Part shown: in pieces, positions 1-10,119 of the stretch
Layout of the letters: every line of letters starts with the position of its first letter
How positions within the stretch are numbered: the stretch's first letter is position 1
Source: Pseudorasbora parva
Taxonomy: Eukaryota > Chordata > Actinopteri > Cypriniformes > Gobionidae
Direction: 5' to 3'
Assembly (NCBI RefSeq): GCF_024679245.1
Contig: NC_090178.1
Span: forward strand, 18,997,713 to 19,061,712
Length of the DNA stretch: 64,000 bases
The notes under the pieces: model-generated
What the model saw: only the letters and a program-made list of their open reading frames with translations
Database searches by the model: none
Told to the model about the DNA's origin: nothing
Position numbers and translations under genes: made by a program

Positions 1-539
1 AGAACAAGAACGGAATATAATGAGATTCATCGGCCTGCCGGGCTTTGTGAGCCCTGGCCCATACGTGTCTGAGTCCAGCGTGCTAAAGTTATGCTCTGTT
101 AGACACGTACACATAAGAAAAACGATCTATAACAATGCAATACTATTACATATAAAACACGTTTTACTCACATACGTGTGTCGCAGCATTCCTGTCGGAT
201 CCAAATCCAGCATCGACCGGAGATTTGTTTACAAACGATTCCGCAGTGAAATGAAGCGAACACTGACTTCCCCACGTGGGCTGGAACTTCATTAAAAAGA
301 AATGAAGTATCTCACATTTCCTAATATTATGATCCGAAGGAAGCTTATGCAGCGACTGTGTTCTTCCACAATATCTTGTTTGCTATCTTCCACATGTTTT
401 ATTGCTGCTGGCTTGTGATCGACCGAACAGCTCTATGAGTCGGTGAGTGAGGCTACTGAATTACACGTTCTGTAGAGGTGTCTTTCGTCACGCAGTGATG
501 TAAGCATGGAGCACAAGACCGTTTGCTGAGCCTTGTGCC

Positions 540-848
540 TGATTTCAGCAGTTTGGCAGTTTGACGCAAACCGAACTGCTGAAATCACGTGACATTGGCG
601 ACCCGAATCATTGATCATTCACTGATTCATGAACCGTTTGATTCTTTTTGGAGGCACATGGAGGAGAAGACAATGCTTAATAAATTCGTAGTATTTGATA
701 TTTTTGAACCAAAATATTGGGCCACTGAATCTGCATTAACGACAACAGCTGGGGCAACAGCCTTAGTCCTAATGGGTTGTAGCTATCTTAGCTATCAAAA
801 TCCAGTGTTCGGCACTGTGCGGACGTGAGTTTTTGTTGTAGATGTCTG

Positions 849-897
<49 letters not shown>

Positions 898-1297
898 TGT
901 ATTGTGCTAATTAATTGAGATTTCTTACAGCTCTTACAGGTTTTTGGCCTTGTCTGTTCCGTTGCTTCTATTACTCTCCCCTTTTTTGTAAGTCGCTTTG
1001 GATAAAAGCGTCTGCTAAATGATTAAATGTAAAATGTAAATGCAAAATGTATTTTCGATGCTCCAAGAGACTCTGATCAACCAACTGATGTCACATATGG
1101 GCTACTTTGATGATGTTTTATTAGCTTTCTGGACATGGACAGTGAAGTGGGCATTGACGGCATTATCCTCTGGGACTAAAATATAAAATATCTTAAACTG
1201 TGTTTCGATGATGAACGAAGGTCTTACGGTTGTGGAACGACATTAGGGTGAGTCATTAATGACATAAATTTCATTTTTGGGTGAACTAACCCTTTAA
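540..1297. repeat. Composite relic: MITE-family fragment with poly(A) and SINE tail
   Basis: Bases 1225-1297 match the right end of a family that recurs at 38.0-39.1 kb and 48.9-49.7 kb (wording like GGTGAACTAACCCTTTAA, preceded by a GTCTTACGG.. segment). Bases 548-600 share the words GATTTCAGCAGTTTGGCAG with the copy near 38.97 kb. The middle holds a pure A tract (about 855-894) and, at 988-1045, the SINE 3' tail GTCGCTTTGGATAAAAGCG. I read this as an old element split by a retroposon. No host gene is visible in 1-1285. The short ORF at 20-295 has no recognisable features. Confidence 0.5.
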
Positions 1298-2190
1298 GTG
1301 CTGGCTTGCGAAAAATGTTCTCCAATTAAATGAGGATAAGACTGAGGTTATTTTATTTGGAAATAAGGGGTTTGTGGATGATGACTGCCTAGGGTTGCTT
1401 CCTAGGAAAAAACTGTCTAGTGTAAGGAACCTTGGTGTTATTTTTGACTCTGAGCTGAAATTTGAGCAGCAAATCAACGCTGTCGTTAAGAATAGCTTCT
1501 TCCATCTTAGATTGATATCAAAATTGAAATCTATCCTTACTTTTAATGATATGGAGAAGGTTGTTCATGCCTTTGTGTCATCGCGTTTGGATTATTGTAA
1601 TGTGTTGTATCTGGGTGTGAGTCAGGCTTCCCTCTCCCGTTTGCAGTTTGTTCAGAACTCAGCTGCCAGACTTTTAACGGGCACTAAAAAGAGAGAACAT
1701 ATTACTCCAGTTTTAATCAAACTGCATTGGTTACCCATATGATATAGAATCAATATAAAGCGCTGTTGTATGTTTTTAAGTCTCTGCATGGTCTAGACCC
1801 TGAGTATGTTACTGATTTAATCAGCCGCTGTCACTCCAGCAGGTCTCTGCGTTCAAATGATCAGTTGCTTCTTGTGGTTCCATGAACACGTTTAAAATGT
1901 AAAGGTGACCGGGCTTTCTCTGTTGCAGCTCCTAGGCTTTGGAACAACCTTCCGCTGTCTGTAAAGACTTGTCCTTCATTGGGTGTTTTTCAGAGTGCGC
2001 TAAAAACTTATTTGTTTTCCTTAGCTTTTGATAATGCTTTGTAAGTTGTGTTTGTCATATGTTTGTATTGTTTTTACGCTTATTATTTTTACATTTTCTT
2101 GTATACCTCATGTACAGCACTTTGGTTCCACTTGTGGTGTTGAAAGTGCTTTATAAAAAAATGAAGTTGAAGTTGAAGTTGAAGTTAACA
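1290..2190 (+). mobile_element. 3' end of a non-LTR (LINE) retrotransposon, decayed
   Basis: Translation of 1374-1742 gives the C-terminal part of a LINE reverse transcriptase: a LGVIFDSEL-type segment, then SRLDYCNVLY, then NSAARLLTGT and HITPVLIKLHWLPI. This order is typical of L2/CR1-like fish LINEs. A stop interrupts the frame at 1741. Recognisable C-terminal sequence (SLHGLDPEYVTDLISRCHS, then APRLWNNLP) continues to about 2040 with a further stop. The element ends in an AAAGTGCTTTATAAA-like tail followed by four GTTGAA-type units (2162-2188), the usual short-repeat LINE terminus. Everything 5' of the RT C-terminus is missing. Not functional. Confidence 0.8.
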
Positions 2191-2270
2191 TGTCTTTTTT
2201 TTGTCATGATAAAAAATGTTTTTTTCTTTTTGTGTGTGTGTTATTTAAAAACCTGTTCTCTCACAAGATG

Positions 2271-3201
2271 ACTGGTACGTTATTCATGCTTTGTTATTAA
2301 TTCATGTTATTCATGTCAGCCGTACCACACAAAGTCTATTGTCTTTCGTCCCAGGAATGATGTCATCTAGATGTCTCTGTACAATTCCAATATAAGCCCA
2401 TATGATATTTGGCACATGATGAGCAATGACCCATCTATGCTGGAAAAGACTGAGATGCTCCTTTTACACTCATTCACAACACTCTCACCTATTACCAGTT
2501 CACATTATTGTGGACTGTTTCAAGAGTTTAACATGGATATTCTATATGCATTTCACCCTGTCCCAACTTTTTTGGAGTGTGTAGCAGCCATCAAAATTGT
2601 TTACAAAATACAATCAAGTTGGTCAGTGAAAACATTGGAAATATTTTCAGTTTGAAATTTTCAGTTTCAATTTACACATTCACCTGAAATCGATTAGGCT
2701 GCTTGCAAACATACTGTACATTAACAAAAAAGTGTATTTTTGAATGTCAAAAGTGTCAGCATGTGGAGTTTTTACATGTGCATGAGCTTTAAGTGTTGGC
2801 CACTGTACGTATGTGAAGAGATTGCATGCCTAAGCTACATGAGAGGAGTTTTTATATGCAAGCGTCTGGACCCTTGAGTAACATAACATATGTAGGGCCT
2901 ATTGTTCCGCATGAGTAACATTAGAAGTAGGCTACCATTCTACATTTCACATTGCTTTCTGTAAGCATTTCATGTGTTTGTTTGAGTTTTCAGACTCAAA
3001 CACACACGTATGCTGGGCAAGTGTTTCATGTAGGCCTATATGGGTGACTCAGGGTGAGTGAATTTTTATTCACCTATGGCACCTAGATAAAGTGTCACAT
3101 CAGGACTTGCATAAAATGTCCTCTTGCAAGACTTGAGAACGGACTGTTTTGCTTAATTATTTGTCAAAGGTCAAGGACTATAATTTCCAGTCATAGTCTA
3201 T
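2271..3201. other. Intergenic, nothing recognised
   Basis: AT-rich sequence with short non-descript ORFs only (for example 2371-2655). I see no splice-bounded coding exon, RNA gene or clear repeat end. Confidence 0.4.
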
Positions 3202-3209
3202 GTTTAGTG

Positions 3210-6200
3210 CAGTGTTGGGCAGTAGCGTCGCTACAAGTAGTGACGCTACTAGCTTAACTACATTTTTCAGTAGCGCGGTTGTAGCGTCGCTGTTTTCTCA
3301 ATGAAATAGCTTTTCAGTAGCTACGCACTTCTGTTGATCAAGTAGTGCGGTAGCATCCACACAAGCTAACGTTACATTTTTCCAAGCATTTCTGAGGATC
3401 AAGCTCAAATTGGAAACACAACTGATAAGAACGCGGATTTACTTCACTTTCTACGTTCCTTTCTGCCTCGCGCAGACGCATTTCAAAGTACTCATTTGGC
3501 AGTGAGCGCATAAAGGCGGTTTAGTCGACGTTTTTTTTCATCCTAGCGCTCAATTCGCTGTTGCACACGCATCGTCCGCGCGGTGACAAAAGAGAAACTG
3601 CAAAGTTTTAAAATCTATTGTGTCTCTTGAATAAACACCTCTTGTTAAAAGTATCGGGGTCCAGCTTGCCCACCTCTTGATATGAATGAATGAATGAACA
3701 GTGTTGCCAACTTAGCAACTTTTTTTTAGCGTCTTTTTTCCCCTCTGCCATCACATACTATCGCAAGCAATTTTAGCATTTGACAAAATCTTTAAATAAG
3801 TTTTGACTAGGAAGAATTCCAATTCAAGATATCTCGTATTAAGTTTTGCCTAGACAAAAATCCAATTCAAGATATCTTCAATTATAATTTGACTATTAAT
3901 AAATTATTTGCAGATATCTACATATGTATTTTAGATATCTTTAAAACTGATGAATTAAAGATATCTTAAATGTGATTATGACTAGTCAAAAAACAGTTAG
4001 AGATATCTCTAATTATTATTTTTACTAGTAATAATTCAGTTAGAGATTTCTCTAATTTAATTATGACTAGTACAATTGTAATCTGAGATATCTCTAATTA
4101 GAATTATGGCTAGTATAAAAACAATTATAGATATCTTGAATGTATATTATGGCTAGTCAAATTAACATTGTAGATATCTTCAATCCATTTTTATGACTAG
4201 TCACAATCACATTGTAGATATCTTAATTGCAATAACGACTAGTCAAAATTGCAGAGGAGATATCTGGAACTGGAATTATGACTAGTCAAAACTGATTTAT
4301 GACTAGTATGCAAAGGTGTATTTAATGCTAATACAGCTTGCCATATTCTGACTGGTCGAATTATAATTATCACTAGTCAAAATACAATTGTTACTATATT
4401 TAAATATATTTATAGATAGTCAGACTAAAGGTTTAAATGCTAAAATGGCTTGCGATGGTCAGAATGACAATTAGAGATATCTTCAATTATAATTGCACAA
4501 GGAAGAAATCTGATTCGAGATATCTCTAAATACATTGTGACTAGTCAAAACTCTATTTAAAATATCTGTAATGACGTCATAGATATCGTCAATAGATGCG
4601 TCACACATACGCAAAGGTAATTAGAGACATCTCTAATTCAGTTTCGACTAGTCACAATTCTATTTTAAGATATCTCAATTGTACCTGCTCGTCAAATCTG
4701 CTGTTGTGTATGGCAAGCCACTTTAGTATTAAATACACCTTCGCATACTAGTCATAAATCAGTTTTGACTAGTCATAATTCCAATTCCAGATATCTCCTC
4801 TGCAAATGACTAGGCGTTATTGCAATTAAGATATCTACAATGTGATTGTGACTAGTCATAATATGGATTGAAGATATCTACAATGTTAATTTGACTAGTC
4901 ATAATATACATTCAAGATATCTATAATGCTATTTTTAATAGTCATATTCTTCTATTGACTTCCATTGGAAAATATTTCCAGATATCTTCAAATGAGTTTT
5001 GACTATAAATTGTAATTAAAGATATCTATAATTGTTTTTATACTAGGCATAATTCTAATTAGATATATATCAAATTACAATTGTACTAGTCATAATTAAA
5101 TTAGAGAAATCTCTAACTGAATTATTACTACTAAAAATTATAATTAGAGATATCTCTAACTGGTGTTTACTAGTCATAATCACATTTAAGATATCTTCAA
5201 TTCATCAATTTTAAAGATATCTAAAATACATATGTAGATATCTGCAAATAATTTATTACTAGTCAAATTATATTTGAAGATATCTTGAATTGGATTTTTG
5301 TCTAGGCAAAACTTAATACGAGATATCTTGAATTGGAATTCTTCCTAGTCAAAACTCATTTAAAGATATCTGCAATTTAATTATAGATATCTCTTTCTGA
5401 TTTTTGACTAGAAAGATATTTCTTTGGAGATATCTGATCTAGATTTGTGACTAGGAAGAATATAAATGTAGATATCTGGAATTAACATTCTGACTAGTCA
5501 AAACTCCTTTATAGATATCTTAAAAATGCATGCAAATATGCCTTAGCTAAGCCACACCTTAAACATTTTATTAACCAATCCTACCACAGAAACCGTTGTC
5601 ATCTGCTATTTTGTTTAAGAATTGTATAATAAAAGTCCTGCGTCTTTGGTCATTTTAAGCTCCTTTATACAGAAGGAAATCAAACGTATGAAAATAAAAA
5701 TGTACCTGGGACATGTGTAAAAGTGACATATAATTTGCAGAGAAGATCAAGAAGGTTGTTGTCTTATTCTAGGCTATATATTAAAGTAATAAATAATGTT
5801 GAGATGTGCATGCTGTGGATTAAATTGTGTTAGTTTTTATTCCCAAACGAACACATTTAAAGCTAAGCATTTGGTGCAACATTACATATGTTATAATTTT
5901 AAAATAACTTTTGAACACACTGGCGCTCATCACTCAACACAGCAGAATATCACATCGCAGATCTTTTGCTATAATACAACACCACTCCCACCTTGTGGAT
6001 TATTACCTTTATGACATGAGTAAACACAACACAATGTACTAATCAATGTAATCAGTAGCTACATCATGTCAATGTTATTTAAACATTTATTAATCTGTAA
6101 TCTTTTTTAATCATTCTTCAATTTTTTTGACTGGGTCTGCTGAAGACATTTAATCATATGCATCCAAATGTTGTCACTCGTCGATTATTGGTGAAAAATG

Positions 6201-6602
6201 TCCTCACGTCACAACTCTCCAAGTCTAAATTGAGCATAAATGCAAACACACAGTTGTGTATGCATAACATACACATACAGAACTGGTTTTGTTAATATTA
6301 TGGATCACATGTTTTTGTTGCCGAATTGATTTCGGACAGTTTTTGAATAACTAAAAAAAATGTATCTATATGCTTGACTTTTATTGATCACTGAAATAGC
6401 ATTGATTGGAATGAAGTGGGTTCAATATAAAATTAAATAAATAAAAAGTAGCTTAGATGTAGTAAACTACTTTTTTCAAGTTGCTGGAACTTAGCTTGCT
6501 ACATTTCCCAGGGGGGTATCTTCAGTATAGTGAAGCTTAATTTAATGTAGAGTAACTGGTAGCTTAGCTCACTACATTTTCCAAGTAGTTTGCCCAACAC
6601 TG
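3210..6602. mobile_element. Non-autonomous hAT-type DNA transposon, about 3.4 kb
   Basis: The left end starts CAGTGTTGGGCA at 3210 and the right end finishes TGCCCAACACTG at 6602, a matched terminal inverted repeat. Flanking octamers GTTTAGTG (3202-3209) and TTTTAGTG (6603-6610) agree at 7 of 8 positions, as expected for the 8-bp hAT target duplication. Subterminal sequence on both sides carries AGTAGCT/AGCTACT-type words, also in inverted orientation. No transposase ORF is present, so movement would need a transposase in trans. The interior holds the separate phased inverted repeat at about 3.78-5.54 kb. Confidence 0.8.
3780..5545. repeat. Giant inverted repeat built from phased AGATATCT and ACTAGTC palindromes
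   Basis: About 31 exact copies of the self-complementary octamer AGATATCT lie in this stretch. In the left arm they start at 3827, 3870, 3912, 3959, 4001, 4086, 4129, 4172, 4216 and 4258, mostly 42-43 bp apart, with a variant at 4043 keeping the register. GACTAGTC-type words sit roughly midway between them. The right arm (about 4700-5390) is the reverse complement of the left: 3811-3940 matches 5220-5345 inverted, and 4296-4330 matches 4726-4755 inverted. The 3' end adds further units up to about 5520. No ORF or transposase is seen. Confidence 0.85.
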
Positions 6603-6712
6603 TTTTAGTGTTATATAACCTGGAAATAGATTACGTCATGGATGACTGACAAGCACAAGTTCAGAGAAACAGGTGTTGTGTTTATTAATACCTAGTGCTG
6701 AGGAACATATCG

Positions 6713-6960
6713 GTCCATCTATCCATTCTCCTCACCGCTTGTCCTATGTTGGGTCGCAGGGATGCTAGAGCCCATTCCAGAGTCTCGGTCTTTAGGCATG
6801 AAAACCCTACCATGGACAGGTGGTCACTCCATCACAAGAACAGCGTGTCCTAGACAGACACGCTGCGACGCCACGACACGCAATAAAACACCACGAGGTC
6901 ACTGTGTAATGCACACTCTGCACATTCACACTCGAACGCACACCTACAGAAAATTAAGTG
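6713..6960. repeat. Dispersed teleost repeat (GGTCGCAGGG.. type)
   Basis: The segment has the common fish wording 'CATTCCAGAGTCTCGG .. CCATGGACAGGTGGTCACTCC' followed by a run of CACAC-containing sequence. It contains an ORF (6762-7079) that I take as incidental. Family name not assigned. Confidence 0.45.
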
Positions 6961-7248
6961 TCTTCATGTCAGCTGTCCTGCATGTATTTGGATTTTGTGT
7001 GGGGGAGGGGGGATGCAGGGAGAACACAGAAAGGCTTTTTAATTTTACAGTGACATATTTACTTTTTATGGAAAGCTAAATACTTTTTCTGTCAAAGTGA
7101 TGTGAGTAAAAAATGGCCTTGTCGTGTCTGTTTGACCACACGGTTATTTATGGCTTGTCAATTAACCGATTTTAACAGGGTGATGATGGAATCGGCTAGT
7201 GAATGGTATATTCCTATTACATTTCATCTCTTTTATACACAATTCCTG

Positions 7249-7368
7249 GGTAAAAAACAACCCAATGTTGGGTCAAATATAGACTAACCCAGCATTTGGG
7301 TTTAAATAACACAATTGCTGGGTTAGTCCATATTTTACCCAACATTGGGTTAAAACAACCCAGCATTT
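7249..7368. repeat. Small foldback repeat (ACCCAACATTGGGT)
   Basis: The halves AACCCAATGTTGGGTCAAAT (7259-7278) and its inverted partner near 7330-7352 (TTTACCCAACATTGGGTT) enclose a second inverted pair around CCCAGCA/TGCTGGG. About 120 bp, no coding content. Confidence 0.65.
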
Positions 7369-7386
7369 TTTATTTAATTGTAGTTT

Positions 7387-7819
7387 AAAGCTACACTGTG
7401 TTATATTTCCCCCCATCTAGCGGTGAAAAGGTTATATGACCATCCAGTGAATAATAGTATCTGTTCCTCTCAATTCTGATTTCATTTTAGCTCCTATGGT
7501 GGCCGATTTAGTCCAAGATTAACATGGCAATCCCCCTTTTCACATTCGACACGGTGCCATTGAGTGTTAAAACGCGAAAGGCGAAGCTTGAATTTATGGG
7601 TATGTCCCTCTTTGGCTACTGTACTTTCAAAATGGAGGGGCAAAATGGCGATCGGCATTTGAACCCCTCACCCGTATGTATTTTCAATGGCATATTATAA
7701 ACTTACGAGAATAATTTATTACTTGAAAGAAGTAAATATACTGTAATGAGCACATATTTTTGAAAGAACTAAGTGTTTTTAGCTAAGAATAAACTAAAAA
7801 AGTTACACAGTGTAGCTTT
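7387..7819. mobile_element. MITE with AAAGCTACACTGTG ends
   Basis: The 14-bp word AAAGCTACACTGTG at 7387-7400 reappears exactly inverted (CACAGTGTAGCTTT) at 7806-7819. The 433-bp interior has no significant ORF. Confidence 0.75.
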
Positions 7820-7964
7820 AATGGTTACAACCATAGATGGTTTTCTTGATTATTTATTGTGCTGTAACATGTTTTTATCCATTAATTCATAAGCAACTGT
7901 AGTATATTGAAATTTTAGGTGACACGCTGTTCATTGTCTAATCTTTCTTTCTTTTGTCTTCCAG

Positions 7965-8009
7965 GGGAGAAGTGGATGGGGCCTCACCTCACCAAGCCCA
8001 CAGTGTGAT
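7965..8009 (+). CDS. Possible terminal coding exon of an unidentified gene
   Basis: A strong acceptor (TTTCTTTCTTTTGTCTTCCAG) precedes 15 codons reading GEKWMGPHLTKPTV and a TGA at 8007-8009. AATAAA follows at 8048-8053, so the layout is that of a last exon. I do not recognise the peptide and cannot find the upstream exons in this window. The incoming phase is unknown. A chance combination of splice-like and poly(A)-like words is a real alternative. Confidence 0.3.
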
Positions 8010-8053
8010 CACTACCTCTCCATTCTCTGTATATTTCATTTCTTCTAAATAAA

Positions 8054-10119
8054 AATTCACATGTACAAATTCATATTTTTAAATCCTACTTGATCATCAG
8101 CTATCGTACCCCGAGTGCAATGGTTGAAAATAAACACTGAGTAGGCCCTACTGAGTGAAAGGTAAACCTGCAGGTCCTCTTTAACGCTGTTTAATGCACA
8201 CTGATAGAGTCAGGTGTTGTGTCTGGATGTCTGACCCTCCTAGAGAAACTCGAGGAGCTGGATAATCAGGTTTCGGTTTGGTTTGATGCAGGAAAAAGAA
8301 AATGCCACACATGCCTTACATGATAGATGATTAGGTTAATACAAAAAATAGTAGAAGCAGGGTCTGAGCATTTAATCATTAGAAATGTGTATATTCATAG
8401 GGTTTGGCAGCTGAAATGATACACTAAAAAGGGCTTGGCATATACCCTTTGATGGGTAAATAATGTTTTTGGCAACCCTATACAGTAAAGAAGGGTGTTA
8501 ACAACAACAGCAAATGTAGAGAAGGAGCACAGGTGAGGAGGGTGGAGCTAAGTAACCAACAAAGGTGCGACATAGACAAACACAAGCAGACTTAGTACTA
8601 CAGTACAACATAAGGAAATTCTCTAGAAACGAGGAAGGGACGGATAAGAGGGACAGATGACACTGCATAACACTGGGAATACAGCGGTGATGTATTCAGC
8701 AATGGGATATTATTTTCATCATGGAAAACTAACTGAATAGACACAATCTAAAACTGAACATCACAGTAAGATCAACTACAACCACATTGACCAGCAGGTA
8801 GGCCAGTTAAGACCTGCAAACGAAATGACCACAGTGTTTATGGGTTAGTAGAAAGACGCGACTTTGTGCTAGTGTACAAGACAGGCCTGTGTCAAATTCA
8901 TGTATTTATTGCGAATTGGTTTGTATTATAGAGCACACACAACAAATTTGATGATGTCAAAACATCCCTAAATTATGAAGGACAAAAGGCACTACAGAGA
9001 TAGCCTACATTACCATTTAAAGGTTTGGGGTTGGTACAAATTAGTTCAAAAAACTCTCTTAACAAGGCTGCACTTATTTGATCAAAATACAGTAATTTTG
9101 TGGAATATTACCATTTAAAATAACTTTTATATTTATATATACATATTGTGTTATATTATTATTTCTCTGTGATTTTCAGATTGTTGAAAACAGTTGTGCT
9201 TGCTATTGATAATTCTGATACCCCTTTTTTCAGGAATATTTCATGAATAAAAAGTTTAATTTAATGCATCCTTGCTGCATAAAAGTATTGCACAATTTTC
9301 AAATGCACTATTTACACTTATATACACTTAAGTAAAGATATTAATTTACAATATATCTAAATTGATTGTATAAGTTTTTATATGTATATGACGTGTCATT
9401 GTGCAATCTTTGAAAATGAAAAATGTGGACAAACTGGTTGAGCATCAGGAGCCAAACAAAAAGGCTGTTCTGTGTATGTGTCAGAGATAGAGCTAAAACA
9501 GTGGCCTTTTACTATACAGTCTGAAAACAGAATTACAGGCTCACACTTATAGGCCTAGAAAGAACACATTCACCTTTAAGCACATCATAGATGGCAATTA
9601 CAGCTATGAGCACACACAAACTATGGCAGATGTACTATTGTACTGACATTTAGAAAAAAAATATTGGTTGTTAACTGTTTGTTCACAAAAGAGGTCCACC
9701 CACATTGTACTCAGAGCTCAAGTGTGTAGGGTAACATATTTAAAAACATACTTAGAAGATACCATCATCATGTACTCATATAATTGACTTGTGTATACAG
9801 TAAAAATGTACATGTGAAATGCATTTCCTAGTATCTTTTCCTCATTCATAGAAAAAACTTTTCATTGGATAAACAGTGATGAGAAAGATGTGTCTCAACT
9901 GCCCAAAGGCTTTTCATGCTGATTAGAAAGACTGATCATGTTACACTGACCCAGAATTCAGCATAATGTTTCAAACTGCCATTATAAGAGATCCTAAGGA
10001 GGCTTTAATTTTCCCTGCATATGAAAATCAACCTGCTACACAGTGCTATTTTGGTGAACAAGTAGATGGCTAATTAAAAAACTCTCCAACCTTTTAAATC
10101 CACATTCTGTCTCCACAGG
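8054..10119. other. Intergenic and styk1 upstream region
   Basis: Mostly unique AT-rich sequence. Bases about 9010-9300 belong to the dispersed family with words such as CATCCTTGCTG and TCAATTTAATGCA seen again at 16.9, 20.6, 25.7 and 36 kb. No promoter motif can be assigned with confidence. A non-coding first styk1 exon may lie here. Confidence 0.4.

Noticed and set aside
3780..5545. Regularly spaced repeats resembling a CRISPR array
   Set aside because: The repeats are 8-bp palindromes in a eukaryotic, AT-rich inverted repeat inside a hAT-type element. There are no unique spacers of constant length between long identical repeats, and no cas genes.
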